64,000 bases of DNA from Melioribacteraceae bacterium 4301-Me (GTDB lineage: Bacteria > Bacteroidota > Ignavibacteria > Ignavibacteriales > Melioribacteraceae), in contig JBGORM010000002.1 in the NCBI GenBank assembly GCA_041538185.1, forward strand, positions 434,001-498,000, given 5' to 3'. This document shows, in pieces, positions 36,982 through 46,846 of the stretch (within the stretch, counting starts at the first letter, position 1; each line of letters opens with the position of its first letter). The notes below the pieces were generated by a model. That model was not told the DNA's origin. It searched no databases and saw only the letters and a list, made by a program, of their open reading frames with translations. The position numbers were made by a program, and so were the translations under genes.

Positions 36982-37710
36982 ATGAAAGTAAACGTATTTT
37001 TTTCCCCAGCTAATGTGGATGAATTATTTTTTAGTGGCAAAACTACAGTTGTTATTGATGTTTTGAGGGCAACTACAGTTATAACTACTGCTTTGCATAA
37101 TGGAGCGCGCGAAGTTATTCCTGTTAATACTGTCGATTTTGCTATGAAAGTTTCAGGAAGTGCATTCGGTGGACAAACAATTCTTGGTGGTGAAAGAAAT
37201 ACTAAAATGATTGAAGGCTTTAATATAGGTAATTCACCTCTTGAATATAATGCGGAAACAGTAGCAGGTAAGTCAATTATTTTGTATACTACTAATGGTT
37301 CTAAAGCAGTTGTTAAAGCTAAATTTTCAGAGAACCTTTTTGTTTGTTGTTTTAATAATCTTTCTGCTATTGTTAAACACTTATTTAATCTTGATAAAGA
37401 TTTTTTAATTCTTTGCGCAGGAAATTCAGGAGCATTTTCCTTAGAAGATACAATTTGTGCCGGCAGATTAGTAAATGATATGCTTGAGATAAATAGTTCC
37501 ATAGAGATTTCAGATTCTGCAAAAGCAGCAGTAGCTTTGAATAAAACATTTGGTAAAAATATTCTTAAGATGCTCAAAGAATCGGAACATGGGCAACTGC
37601 TTATACAAAATGGTTTTGCAGATGACTTAACCTATTGCGCAAATGTGGATTCAATTGATATTATTCCATATTATTCTACTGGTGTAATAAAAAAAATGAT
37701 AGTTCAATAA
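36982..37710 (+). CDS. comB: 2-phosphosulfolactate phosphatase (ComB family)
   Basis: The 242-residue protein has the ComB fold marks: TTVVIDVLRATTVITTALHNGA at the start, GQTILGGERNTKMIEGFNIG, SIILYTTNGSKAV, and an acidic GAFSLEDTICAG. ComB removes phosphate from phosphosulfolactate in the coenzyme M pathway. No methanogenesis genes are present, and in bacteria the same family occurs with an unclear or sulfolactate-related role. It starts 2 bp after gcvT. Confidence 0.88.
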   Translation: MKVNVFFSPANVDELFFSGKTTVVIDVLRATTVITTALHNGAREVIPVNTVDFAMKVSGSAFGGQTILGGERNTKMIEGFNIGNSPLEYNAETVAGKSIILYTTNGSKAVVKAKFSENLFVCCFNNLSAIVKHLFNLDKDFLILCAGNSGAFSLEDTICAGRLVNDMLEINSSIEISDSAKAAVALNKTFGKNILKMLKESEHGQLLIQNGFADDLTYCANVDSIDIIPYYSTGVIKKMIVQ

Positions 37711-37729
37711 AAGATGAACTATATTAACA

Positions 37730-40207
37730 ATGGCTTCAAGAAAAAAATTAAAAGTAGTAAAAGAAAATACTTCCAATAGCAATTATTTTATTATATCAAT
37801 AGAGAAAAAGAAAAAAATATTTGCAATTTTTCTAATTGTATTTGCTCTTTTAATATTTCTAAGCATACTCTCTTATTCAAGATTTGATGACGCTAATTTC
37901 TCATACAAGATTACAGACTTAATTAAAGTATTTTCTTCCAATCCAGAAATTGCAGCAAAAGCAAGTTCTACTCATAACTGGTTAGGCATTTTTGGTGCTT
38001 TTATCTCCAATTTTTTTATTCATGCAACCTTGGGCTACTTTTCAATTGTATTCCCAATCATCATGTTTATTTGGGGCTACTCGATTTTACGTTCCCAGAA
38101 TTATAGAGCTGCTATCTACCTGTCTAACTTTTTAATTATTATGGGTGTGCTTTTAGCAACATTTTTTGGCATGCTGAGATTTACACCCGAAATCAGTTTA
38201 TTTACTGATACCTTTGAACTCTCCGGTAATACTGGTGCGTTCTTAGGAAAAGCAATTGGAAAATTATTTGGTGGTTTAGGAAGTATAATTTTTCTTTCTG
38301 CAGCAATTTTTATTACTCTTTTAATCGCTTTTGATATTAAAATAACTAAAACTCTTGAATTTATAAAAAGTATATTTGTACACGAAGATAGTAACGATGC
38401 TGAACCTATAAAAATTAAAGCTCCTGTTGAAGAAAAAACTGAAGACAATCTTGAAAAAATTAAAGAACTTAGGAGAGAAAGCAGATTAAAATCCCTCTTT
38501 GAAAGCAAAAAAAGTAAAGAAGGATTGGCAAATGAAGAAGAAGCTGGTACAAAAATTAAGATTATAAAAAATGTCGATACCGATAAAATAATTGAGCCTT
38601 ATTTAGAAGAAGAACTGGATAAGCCAAAAGAAAAGAAACAGAAAACTATAGCTGAAGATCAGATTGTACCTGAGATTGATAAAGATGAAGAAGCGAAACT
38701 GCCTGAGCAGTGGGAAGAGGAGATTGATTATGTATTTCCGAAGTTAGACCTATTAACAATGCCTGAAGATGAAGAAGTTAAAATTCATGAAGAAGAGTTA
38801 AAACGGAATGCTGAGTTATTAAAAGAGAAACTTTCATTGTTTGACATTCAAATTGAAGATATAACTGTAACCCCTGGTCCAGTGGTAACACTTTATGAAA
38901 TTGTACCCTCACCTGGAGTTAAAATAAGCAGAATTGTTAGTCTTGAGCATGACATTGCATTAGCATTAGCAGCACGTGGAATAAGAATTATTGCTCCAAT
39001 TCCTGGTAAAAGTGCAATAGGTGTAGAAATTCCAAATGCTGAAGCTTCACTTGTTAGAGCAAGATCAGTTATTGGAAAACTAAAAGAAGCAAAAGCTGAG
39101 CTCCCCTTAGCACTTGGGAAAACAATTTCTGGTGAAGTTTATATAACTGACCTTGCAAAAATGCCTCATTTATTAATTGCTGGTTCTACTGGTTCTGGAA
39201 AAAGCGTTGGTATAAACATGATTATAAACAGCTTAATTTTTTCCAAGCATCCTTCAGAGGTTAAATTTGTAATAATCGATCCAAAGAAAATTGAATTGTC
39301 CTTTTACAAAAAATTAAATAAACATTTTTTAGCAATATCTCCGGATATTGAGGAAGAGATAATTACATCTCCCTCTTATGCTCTTTTAGCATTGAAGGCA
39401 GTAGAATACGAAATGGAAAAAAGATATGATAAACTCGCAAAAGCAGGAGTTAGAAATATTGTTGATTACAATAAAAAAATCTCAAATCCCAAGACAAGAC
39501 CTAAAGATACAGATGAAATGAAGCATTATAAGTTGCCGTACATAATAATTATAATTGATGAGCTTGCAGATTTGATGATAACCTCGGGTAAAGAAGTTGA
39601 AGAACCAATTGCAAGATTAGCGCAGCTTGCACGCGCAGTTGGAATTCATTTGATTGTTGCTACTCAAAGACCATCGGTTAATGTTATTACTGGTACTATT
39701 AAAGCTAATTTTAGTGCAAGAATGGCTTATCAGGTGGCAACTAAAATTGATTCAAGAACAATACTTGATATGAACGGGGCAGAACAACTTTTAGGTGCGG
39801 GGGATATGCTCTTTTTACCTGGTGGCGTACCTAAACCAATAAGAATTCAAAATGCTTTTATAAGCACTGAAGAAGTAGAACGAGTTACTAACTTTATTTA
39901 TGCACAAAAAGGTTTTTCTAAACGATATTTTCTTCCCTCTTTATATGAAAAGAAAAAAGAAGGTGCTGGCGATTACCTTTCAGAACTTGACCCGATGTTT
40001 GAAGAAGCTGCTAGGATTGTTGTACGGCATCAACAAGGTTCAGTTTCTCTTCTTCAACGACGCCTTAAACTTGGTTATTCCCGTGCTGCAAGAATTGTAG
40101 ACCAATTAGAGCAAGCAGGTATTGTGGGTCCTTCTGAAGGCAGCAAAGCAAGAGAAGTTATTGTAGAAAACGAAGAACAATTAGAAACCATATTAAGGTC
40201 CTTATAA
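37730..40207 (+). CDS. ftsK: DNA translocase FtsK/SpoIIIE
   Basis: FtsK pumps DNA during chromosome segregation at the division septum. The 825-residue protein has four N-terminal membrane helices (about 30-200), a charged linker, then the alpha/beta motor. Walker A is GSTGSGKSV (about 485-493) and Walker B is YIIIIIDELADLMIT. The C-terminal gamma winged helix (QQGSVSLLQRRLKLGYSRAA) reads KOPS-type DNA sites. The XerD-type recombinase found later is its usual partner. Confidence 0.97.
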   Translation: MASRKKLKVVKENTSNSNYFIISIEKKKKIFAIFLIVFALLIFLSILSYSRFDDANFSYKITDLIKVFSSNPEIAAKASSTHNWLGIFGAFISNFFIHATLGYFSIVFPIIMFIWGYSILRSQNYRAAIYLSNFLIIMGVLLATFFGMLRFTPEISLFTDTFELSGNTGAFLGKAIGKLFGGLGSIIFLSAAIFITLLIAFDIKITKTLEFIKSIFVHEDSNDAEPIKIKAPVEEKTEDNLEKIKELRRESRLKSLFESKKSKEGLANEEEAGTKIKIIKNVDTDKIIEPYLEEELDKPKEKKQKTIAEDQIVPEIDKDEEAKLPEQWEEEIDYVFPKLDLLTMPEDEEVKIHEEELKRNAELLKEKLSLFDIQIEDITVTPGPVVTLYEIVPSPGVKISRIVSLEHDIALALAARGIRIIAPIPGKSAIGVEIPNAEASLVRARSVIGKLKEAKAELPLALGKTISGEVYITDLAKMPHLLIAGSTGSGKSVGINMIINSLIFSKHPSEVKFVIIDPKKIELSFYKKLNKHFLAISPDIEEEIITSPSYALLALKAVEYEMEKRYDKLAKAGVRNIVDYNKKISNPKTRPKDTDEMKHYKLPYIIIIIDELADLMITSGKEVEEPIARLAQLARAVGIHLIVATQRPSVNVITGTIKANFSARMAYQVATKIDSRTILDMNGAEQLLGAGDMLFLPGGVPKPIRIQNAFISTEEVERVTNFIYAQKGFSKRYFLPSLYEKKKEGAGDYLSELDPMFEEAARIVVRHQQGSVSLLQRRLKLGYSRAARIVDQLEQAGIVGPSEGSKAREVIVENEEQLETILRSL

Positions 40208-40208
40208 A

Positions 40209-40823
40209 ATGATAATTCGAAGCTTAATCCTTTTTTTCATTTCGACACTTTTATTCCCCCAGTCTGGTAAATCTATTCTAACTAAACTTCAACAGAAATA
40301 TTCCAACATTAAAACTTTTTCCGCATCTTTCCAGCAAAAAATTAAAGGACAAAACAACTTCGAAGTAAATGCTAAAGGTAAATTTTATTACTCGCAAAAA
40401 AATAAGTTTATCATTGAATTTAATAATCAAGTTATTGTTAGTGACGGCAATACCGTGTGGAATTACAACAAAAAGAGCAAACAAGTTATAATAAGCTCAA
40501 TTACTGATGAGCCGACTTCTTTATCTATTGATCGAATAATTTATGACTATCCTTCAATCTGCAATGTTACATTGGAAAAAAATTCTGATAAGAATCCTGC
40601 TTTTACAGTCTTAATGTTAACCCCAAAAGACGAAGACGCTCCTTTTAAGGATGTAAAGATATGGGTTACTCAAGATTATTTAATTAATAAATTAGAAATC
40701 AGTGATTTAAGTGGAAGTACATTTATTTTCGAATTGAGCAACATAGAACTGAATAAAGACTTATCAAATATGGATTTTGTTTTCACCCCCCCTAAAGGAG
40801 TACGTGTTATTGATCTTAGATAA
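40209..40823 (+). CDS. lolA: Outer-membrane lipoprotein carrier LolA
   Basis: LolA carries lipoproteins across the periplasm. The 204-residue protein has a signal (MIIRSLILFFISTLLFPQ) followed by the LolA unclosed-barrel pattern: LTKLQQKYSNIKTFSASFQQ, GKFYYSQKNKFIIEF and DGNTVWNYNKKSKQVI. It is the clearest sign of a two-membrane cell envelope. It starts one base after the ftsK stop, and the flippase-like gene begins inside its end. Confidence 0.9.
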   Translation: MIIRSLILFFISTLLFPQSGKSILTKLQQKYSNIKTFSASFQQKIKGQNNFEVNAKGKFYYSQKNKFIIEFNNQVIVSDGNTVWNYNKKSKQVIISSITDEPTSLSIDRIIYDYPSICNVTLEKNSDKNPAFTVLMLTPKDEDAPFKDVKIWVTQDYLINKLEISDLSGSTFIFELSNIELNKDLSNMDFVFTPPKGVRVIDLR

Positions 40824-41883
40824 AATAAATACTCGTTCTGTAAAGAAAATTTTAGGATTTATTTTACCGCTGGTCTTTACAATTTTCTTTTTGCTGCTTG
40901 CATTTCAAAATGTTGACTTGAAAAAGTCAATCTGGCTAATAACTAATACATCACTTCCTTGGCTTTTGGTTTTTATTTTTATTTTCTTTTTTTCTCATTT
41001 TATTAGAGCAATTAGATGGAAAATAATTATTAATTCCATTAAAAAAGAAACATCTTTGCTCAATCTTTTTAGTGCGGTAATGATTGGCTACGGTGTAGGT
41101 TGTGTTGCTTCCCGTCTTGGCGAGGTTTATAGAGGTTTTTTTTTAGGCAGATGGGAAAAGTTATCCAGAACGTCAATGTTCGCAACTGTTGTTGTAGAAA
41201 GAATTATTGATATGTTGGCACTCGGATTTTCATGTGTAGTAAGTATATATATTTATTCAGGCGACTTGTTAAATGAGGTTATTTGGTTGAAAGCATCACT
41301 AATTGTTGCTTTCAGCGTAATGGCTGTTTTTATTGCTCTTATTTATTTATTAATTGTGAAGAAAGAAAGTTTCTATAATGCTATCGTTAAATTTGTTGGG
41401 AGGTTTTCACATAAAATGGCTGACTTTTTAGCTAAGACCTTCACAACGCTCTTAGAAGGTTTTAGTAGTATTAAAGGAATTAAAAGTTATTTACTGATTT
41501 TAGTTTACTCTGTAATTATTATGCTGCTTTACGCATTAAATGCTTATATCGGTTTTTATATTTTAGAATTAGAGAATACATATACTATTACATTTGGAAT
41601 GGCTTGGGTATTAATGACAATAAGTGCTTTTGGAGTTGTGATACCTACTCCGGGTGCAACGGGCTCGTATCATCTGATTACAATTTTTGTACTAACGCAG
41701 CTATATAATTTTAACTACACGGAAAGCGGTGCATATGCAATATTAACACACTTTATTTCTTATGTTTCTTTTATTGTTTCATCGTTGCTTTTACTATACG
41801 TAGTCAATAGAAGGAACTTTAAGAAAGGTATACCAAAAGAAAATTTTCTTTCTGTGTTTAGATTAAATATGGATGAGAAATGA
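40804..41883 (+). CDS. Flippase-like membrane protein (LPG synthase TM/UPF0104 family)
   Basis: This protein of about 359 residues has eight or more membrane helices and family marks FIRAIRWKIIINSI, GYGVGCVASRLGEVYRGFFLG, VVVERIIDMLALG and IPTPGATGSYHLI. The family includes the flippase part of lysylphosphatidylglycerol synthase and related lipid or glycan transfer proteins; the substrate is unknown. The start is uncertain: AAAGGAG (40794-40800) lies in lolA, and either GTG 40804 (close spacing) or TTG 40810 (better spacing) could be used. A TTG at 40777 would read through the ribosome site and is rejected. Confidence 0.85.
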   Translation: MLLILDKINTRSVKKILGFILPLVFTIFFLLLAFQNVDLKKSIWLITNTSLPWLLVFIFIFFFSHFIRAIRWKIIINSIKKETSLLNLFSAVMIGYGVGCVASRLGEVYRGFFLGRWEKLSRTSMFATVVVERIIDMLALGFSCVVSIYIYSGDLLNEVIWLKASLIVAFSVMAVFIALIYLLIVKKESFYNAIVKFVGRFSHKMADFLAKTFTTLLEGFSSIKGIKSYLLILVYSVIIMLLYALNAYIGFYILELENTYTITFGMAWVLMTISAFGVVIPTPGATGSYHLITIFVLTQLYNFNYTESGAYAILTHFISYVSFIVSSLLLLYVVNRRNFKKGIPKENFLSVFRLNMDEK

Positions 41884-42521
41884 AAAAACTATTTATGATT
41901 ATATTGATATTTGCAACAGCTATTACAACAACAGCTCAAATAGATTTAAGTTTTGGAATGGGTTTAGATTTCAATAATGTTTCTTCTTACCGTGATTATG
42001 TGAACGAGAATTTTGCACCGGCAGATAATCAAATATCAACCTTTAAAAGTTCAGTAATGTTTTTGTCTGAAGTAGATTATTATTTGCCTGATAAATTCCA
42101 GATTGGACTTGAATATAACTTATTAATTGATTCTTATAATACTCCCGTAGGCGTAGCAGGTATTTATGAAATTTCTTACAATGTTCATCGACCCTCATTA
42201 CTTGGTTATTATGTTATTTATGGTAAAGGGTATAAATTTAAATTTGGTGTGGGTGCGGGCCCTAGATTTGCTTCTTTAACCGAAAAAATTGTTACTCAAA
42301 CTAACTATAATTCAACGGGACTGGGATTTCTTCTTAAGGCTGAAGGGCATACTGCCTTGAGTACTAATTTTTATGCAGTTATCGGTGTTGATGCGAGATA
42401 TGATTTAGTAGGTGAGCCTTCCTATTCGAATGGTAAAATACATAACAACGTTAACGGAGAAAATCTTAATCTTAATTCTATTTCAGTAGGATTAAAACTT
42501 GGAATTTCACTTACTTTTTAA
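41880..42521 (+). CDS. Outer-membrane beta-barrel protein, porin-like
   Basis: The 213-residue protein begins with a signal (MKKLFMIILIFATAITTTAQ) and continues with alternating strands rich in Gly and Tyr. It ends with SVGLKLGISLTF, a C-terminal Phe typical of barrel insertion signals. Family is not clear beyond outer-membrane barrel. It overlaps the previous stop by four bases (ATGA), so coupling is likely. Confidence 0.75.
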   Translation: MKKLFMIILIFATAITTTAQIDLSFGMGLDFNNVSSYRDYVNENFAPADNQISTFKSSVMFLSEVDYYLPDKFQIGLEYNLLIDSYNTPVGVAGIYEISYNVHRPSLLGYYVIYGKGYKFKFGVGAGPRFASLTEKIVTQTNYNSTGLGFLLKAEGHTALSTNFYAVIGVDARYDLVGEPSYSNGKIHNNVNGENLNLNSISVGLKLGISLTF

Positions 42522-42531
42522 GGAGTAGTTT

Positions 42532-43380
42532 TTGAATATAATTGAGTCAATTTTTTTGGGAGTAATACAAGGACTTACTGAGTTCTTGCCAATCAGCAGT
42601 ACAGGCCACTTAACTTTAGCTGGCAAATTAATGAAATTAATTTCAGATACTCATCCTGAGCAATGGACTGCATTTATTGCTGTTATTCAGCTTGGTACAA
42701 TGATTGCCGTTTTTGTTTATTTTTGGAATGACCTTATTAGCATTGTAAAAGATTTTATCTGGCAAAGTTTAATTAAAAGAAAAAGTTTTGCAGAACAAAA
42801 CATAAATTCTAAATTAGGCTGGTATTTAATTATTGGAACAATTCCAGTTGTAATTGTGGGCTTAGGATTTAAAAACATCATCGAGGGTGCAATTACAAAA
42901 AATCTTTTTGTAATTTCTTCGAGTTTAATTGTGCTTGCAATATTTTTAGCAGCAGCTGAAAAAATATCCTCTTTTAATAAAAAGATAGAAAATATTAAGT
43001 GGTACGATGCACTTTTAATAGGTATAGCCCAATGCCTTGCTTTAATTCCAGGCTCGTCAAGATCGGGTACCACAATAACAGCGGCTTTGCTTCTTGGATT
43101 TGAAAGAGAAACTGCTGCTAAATTTTCTTTTTTGTTGAGTCTTCCGGCTGTTTTAGGAAGTGGATTGTTAGAACTTTACGAGTCACTTAAATTTATAGAC
43201 TCTTCAATAACAATTAATCTCATATTGGCTACAATTATTTCGGCTGCCGTTGGTTACCTTTCTATTGAGTTTTTATTGAAATATTTACGTAAACATACGA
43301 CTTACGTTTTTGTTTATTACAGAATTACAATTGGATTGCTAATTCTTGCCCTAATATTATTTGGTGTAATTACTAAATAG
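42532..43380 (+). CDS. uppP: Undecaprenyl-diphosphate phosphatase UppP/BacA
   Basis: The enzyme recycles the C55 lipid carrier for peptidoglycan and other envelope polymers. The 282-residue membrane protein has the catalytic motifs [18 protein letters not shown] near the N-terminus and [20 protein letters not shown] in the middle. TTG is the start, with AAGGAG (42520-42525) placed about 6 bases before it; no nearer ATG fits. Confidence 0.95.
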   Translation: MNIIESIFLGVIQGLTEFLPISSTGHLTLAGKLMKLISDTHPEQWTAFIAVIQLGTMIAVFVYFWNDLISIVKDFIWQSLIKRKSFAEQNINSKLGWYLIIGTIPVVIVGLGFKNIIEGAITKNLFVISSSLIVLAIFLAAAEKISSFNKKIENIKWYDALLIGIAQCLALIPGSSRSGTTITAALLLGFERETAAKFSFLLSLPAVLGSGLLELYESLKFIDSSITINLILATIISAAVGYLSIEFLLKYLRKHTTYVFVYYRITIGLLILALILFGVITK

Positions 43381-43388
43381 GAGGAAAC

Positions 43389-44006
43389 ATGAAATTTGTT
43401 TCTGTATTATTGATTTTTTTGTTTATTATTACCTCAGGTTGTAATAATAAACGAAACGAAGGCGAACAAAAAATTAATAATAGCAGCGAGGACAAATTGA
43501 ATGAATTAATGGATACGAAAAATGGTGAGAAACTTATTGCAACAGTCTACACTACAATGGGAAATTTTGAAATTGAACTTTACCCAAAACTTACTCCTGT
43601 TACAGTTAAAAACTTTGTTGGACTGTCGTTAAGAAAGTATTATAACGGTGTAACTTTTCATAGAGTAATAAAAGACTTTATGATACAAACAGGCGACCCT
43701 ACAGGCACTGGTGAAGGGGGGGAAAGTATCTATGGCGGCGAGTTTCAAGATGAATTTAATTCATCGTTGAAACACGATTCACCAGGTGTTGTTTCAATGG
43801 CTAATAGTGGACCAAATACTAACACGAGCCAATTTTTCATTACTGTTGTTCCTACACCTTGGTTAAATGGTAAGCATACAATTTTTGGCAGAGTAGTTAA
43901 AGGCATGGATGTGGTTTTTGCTATTAGTAAAGTTAAAACGGGACCTATGGATAGACCAATAGAGCCTGTGGTAATTGACTCAATTGAAGTAGTTAAAAGA
44001 AAATAA
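43389..44006 (+). CDS. Lipoprotein peptidyl-prolyl isomerase (cyclophilin)
   Basis: The 205-residue protein has a lipobox (ITSGC, Cys18) and a cyclophilin domain starting at [17 protein letters not shown]. Active-site residues lie in [34 protein letters not shown] and [14 protein letters not shown]. It should fold proteins in the periplasm while anchored to a membrane. A GGAGGAAAC site precedes the ATG. Confidence 0.92.
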   Translation: MKFVSVLLIFLFIITSGCNNKRNEGEQKINNSSEDKLNELMDTKNGEKLIATVYTTMGNFEIELYPKLTPVTVKNFVGLSLRKYYNGVTFHRVIKDFMIQTGDPTGTGEGGESIYGGEFQDEFNSSLKHDSPGVVSMANSGPNTNTSQFFITVVPTPWLNGKHTIFGRVVKGMDVVFAISKVKTGPMDRPIEPVVIDSIEVVKRK

Positions 44007-44008
44007 AA

Positions 44009-45478
44009 ATGAAAGATCCTGAGTTTTTTACTTCACGGTGGGGTTTAATTTTAGCAACTTTGGGGATTGCTGTAGGCACTGGTAATATTTGGAGATTTTC
44101 GCGGATAGTTGCTCAAAATGGGGGAGGATCATTTCTTATTCCATGGGTTATTTTTCTTCTAATTTGGTCAGTACCTTTAATAATAACAGAGTTCGCAATA
44201 GGTAAATTAACAAGATATGCCCCAGTAGGAGCATTTACAAAAACTGCAGGCAGTAAGTTCACATGGATGGGCGGCTTTGTGGCGTTTGTAACTATAGCTA
44301 TAATGTTCTATTATTCTGTTGTGACTGGTTGGTGTATCAAATACATGATTTCTGCATTCACTGGAAATTTATTTAATGTGAGCGACCAGCTTCAGAATTG
44401 GAATGAATTTTCTTCCAGTTATTGGCCAATGTTTTTCCATTTTATCTCTATGCTGTTGGGTTCTGGAGTAGTTTATTTTGGTGTAGTTAAAGGTATAGAA
44501 AGAACAAGTAAATTCTTAGTTATTACTTTGCTTGTAATCTTATTTGTCCTTTTATTTCGTGCGTTAACTTTGCCAAATTCTTTTGAAGGTATTAAATTCT
44601 TTTTTACACCGCAATTAAAATATATTACTGATTATAAAGTTTGGCTAAGTGCATTAACACAAAATGCATGGGATACCGGCGCTGGCTGGGGCTTGATTTT
44701 AACTTATGCAACTTACATGCGGCAAAAAGAAGATATCCCTTTAAATGCAGCATTAATTGGTTTTGGAAATAATTCTGTATCCTTGATGGCAGGTATAATT
44801 ATTTTTTCTACTGTTTTTGCATTAAGCAGTAATAACGCCATTGAACAAATTATGCAATCAGGTCCTGCAAATACAGGAATTACTTTTATTTATCTTCCAA
44901 TTCTGTTTTCAAAATTTTCAAATAGTTATTTCGTTAACTCAATGTTTGCTTTCTTATTCTTTCTGGCGCTTTCTTTTGCCGCTATTTCATCATTAATTTC
45001 AATGATAGAACTTGCTACGCGAACTTTAATTGATTTTGGTTTAATAAGAAAAAAGGCAGTTATGATAGTTGGTATAGCGGGGTTTTTATTCGGTCTTCCA
45101 ACCTCTCTTAGCTTAAAAATTTTTTTAAACCAAGATTGGGTTTGGGGTGTCGGTTTACTGATTAGCGGTGCATTTATGGCTTTTGCTGTTAATAAGTTTG
45201 GCGTGGATAAGTTTAGAGATGAGATAATTAATGGTATTGGCAGCGATGTAAAAGTAGGCAGCTGGTACAACTTCTTAATTAAATTTGTTATTCCAATAGA
45301 GGCAATAATATTAATTTTTTGGTGGCTAATTTCTTCTATTACATGGGATAGTGAATGGTGGAATCCTTTTCATATTGAAAATGCGGCTACGTGTATTTTT
45401 CAATGGGGAATAGTATTGATTGTATTAATTATTTTAAACGAAAAAATTACAAGACAAATACAGCGGGCAAGCAATTGA
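44009..45478 (+). CDS. Sodium-dependent transporter (NSS/SNF family)
   Basis: The 489-residue membrane protein is a LeuT-fold neurotransmitter:sodium symporter. It has the TM1 signature GIAVGTGNIWRFSRIVAQNGG, IVFGVVKGIERTSK-like sequence (YFGVVKGIERTSKFLV), and TM6 LTQNAWDTGAGWGLILTY. Substrate is likely an amino acid such as alanine or methionine, but sequence does not fix it. The next short ORF overlaps its stop and looks like the small MetS subunit of this family. Confidence 0.94.
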   Translation: MKDPEFFTSRWGLILATLGIAVGTGNIWRFSRIVAQNGGGSFLIPWVIFLLIWSVPLIITEFAIGKLTRYAPVGAFTKTAGSKFTWMGGFVAFVTIAIMFYYSVVTGWCIKYMISAFTGNLFNVSDQLQNWNEFSSSYWPMFFHFISMLLGSGVVYFGVVKGIERTSKFLVITLLVILFVLLFRALTLPNSFEGIKFFFTPQLKYITDYKVWLSALTQNAWDTGAGWGLILTYATYMRQKEDIPLNAALIGFGNNSVSLMAGIIIFSTVFALSSNNAIEQIMQSGPANTGITFIYLPILFSKFSNSYFVNSMFAFLFFLALSFAAISSLISMIELATRTLIDFGLIRKKAVMIVGIAGFLFGLPTSLSLKIFLNQDWVWGVGLLISGAFMAFAVNKFGVDKFRDEIINGIGSDVKVGSWYNFLIKFVIPIEAIILIFWWLISSITWDSEWWNPFHIENAATCIFQWGIVLIVLIILNEKITRQIQRASN

Positions 45479-45591
45479 GCTTTTACGTCGTAATTAATAT
45501 GGTCGTTGTGTTGAGTGTTGTATGGGGAGGTTTTACTTTTTTCTTGTATAAAGCAGTAAAAAAAGAAAACGAGAAACAAGCTAACGATTGA
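45475..45591 (+). CDS. MetS-like small subunit of an NSS transporter
   Basis: The 38-residue ORF begins at a TTG that overlaps the symporter stop (TTGA). It has one membrane helix, INMVVVLSVVWGGFTFFLYKA, with the WGG motif of MetS small subunits, and a charged Lys/Glu tail. MetS is needed with its large NSS subunit for methionine/alanine uptake in Corynebacterium; a similar role here is inferred. An alternative ATG start at 45499 would give 30 residues and keep the helix. A longer frame reading back to 45391 through the symporter gene is spurious. Confidence 0.72.
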   Translation: MSFYVVINMVVVLSVVWGGFTFFLYKAVKKENEKQAND

Positions 45592-45598
45592 TAAAAAT

Positions 45599-46615
45599 AT
45601 GTCTAAACCTAAGATTCAAAGTGTTAATGAACTGCCTAATTGTTTAACAAAAAAGAAATTACAGCCTGTATTTTTTTTCTTCGGGGAAGATTTTTATTCC
45701 ATTGATAATGCAGTTAAAATGGTACTTGAGGCGGTGCAGCCTTTAATTGCTTCCGAGTTTGATAAAGAGATAATAAGCATAGAAAAGGGAGGAAAAAGCT
45801 TAAGCGAAATTTTAGACAACGCCTACACATTTCCTTTTGGCGGTAAGAAAAGATTAATTATTATAAAGAATTTTGAAAAAACAACAGATAAAAAATTGTT
45901 AATAAATTATCTTAAGCAACCCCCAGAATTTACTATTCTCGTAATAGCATATTATGATAAAATTACTGACGTTTCTAAAGAACCGTTTAACACGTTAAAT
46001 AAGTTTAACTTTATCTTTGAAGCAAAAAAACCAGATGAAGATGACCTTTCAATATGGATTGCTGAAAAAGCAAAAGAAAATAAAATTACCATTAGTAACG
46101 AAAATGCTAAAATGCTTATTGATATAGTTGGTAATGATAAATTTTTGATAGAAATGCAACTAAAAAAAATTTATAACTTCCTTAACGAGGGAGATGAAAT
46201 TACATTAGAAATAATACAAAATTTAGCTTCCTATACTAAAGAGTTTTCCATTTTTGATCTTCAAGACGCACTTGGGAAAGGAGATAAACTAAAAGCCTTG
46301 GATATTGCTTATAATCTTTTAGATAACGGAAATGAAATAACGTACATCTTGGCAATGCTTACAAAATTTATAGCTACAGTAGCTCAATCAACAGAAATGA
46401 TTTCCCAAAATGTAAATGATAATGAAGCATCAAAAAAGATAGGGGTCAGTTGGGCTTATTACGTTAATTGTAAAAAAGCCAAGTATTTTTTATCAGATAA
46501 ACATTTGCTCAACGCATCAATGGCTTTATTAGAAGCTGATGCAATGGTTAAAACAATGTCTGTAGATGTGAAAACTATTATTTCAATGCTTATTTCTAAT
46601 ATGATAAAAGAATAA
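45599..46615 (+). CDS. holA: DNA polymerase III subunit delta
   Basis: HolA opens the sliding clamp as part of the clamp loader. The 338-residue protein has the HolA start PVFFFFGEDFYSIDNAVKMV and the TFPFGGKKRLIIIKNFEK segment. The helical C-terminal domains include IVGNDKFLIEMQLKKIYNF and FSIFDLQDALGKGD. The family diverges strongly, but length and motif order fit well. Confidence 0.9.
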   Translation: MSKPKIQSVNELPNCLTKKKLQPVFFFFGEDFYSIDNAVKMVLEAVQPLIASEFDKEIISIEKGGKSLSEILDNAYTFPFGGKKRLIIIKNFEKTTDKKLLINYLKQPPEFTILVIAYYDKITDVSKEPFNTLNKFNFIFEAKKPDEDDLSIWIAEKAKENKITISNENAKMLIDIVGNDKFLIEMQLKKIYNFLNEGDEITLEIIQNLASYTKEFSIFDLQDALGKGDKLKALDIAYNLLDNGNEITYILAMLTKFIATVAQSTEMISQNVNDNEASKKIGVSWAYYVNCKKAKYFLSDKHLLNASMALLEADAMVKTMSVDVKTIISMLISNMIKE

Positions 46616-46846
46616 GACATGGGAAATTTACTCAATGTGGTTTTATTTTTATATTATAATTCTAAAAAGCTTGATTACAGCCAAAATTGTTTTTCAAAAA
46701 TAATGTAGTGTAAATCACTTATTGGTGAAATTAAATTGTAGGAGGTGGATTTACATTTTTTGATACTAATTTATACAGCTATTTTAGATAATTAATAAAT
46801 ACAGTAATTAGATTTGTGAAACTTTTTAAGAAAAGAGAGAGTATAA
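46616..46846. promoter_or_regulatory. Upstream region of the ECF sigma gene
   Basis: This 231-bp spacer has a TAGATTTG (46809-46816), which fits a Bacteroidota -7 box 31 bases before the TTG start, but no matching -33 TTTG at the usual distance. GTAAATCAC and GTGGATTTAC form an imperfect inverted repeat. The GGAGG inside it is not followed by a start codon at proper spacing. Confidence 0.35.

Noticed and set aside
40777..40803. TTG start for the flippase-like gene
   Set aside because: It would translate through the ribosome site AAAGGAG inside lolA; a GTG or TTG just downstream is better.
46740..46775. Strong GGAGGTGG with a following TTG-initiated 11-codon ORF
   Set aside because: Spacing to the TTG is too long and the peptide is too short to support.
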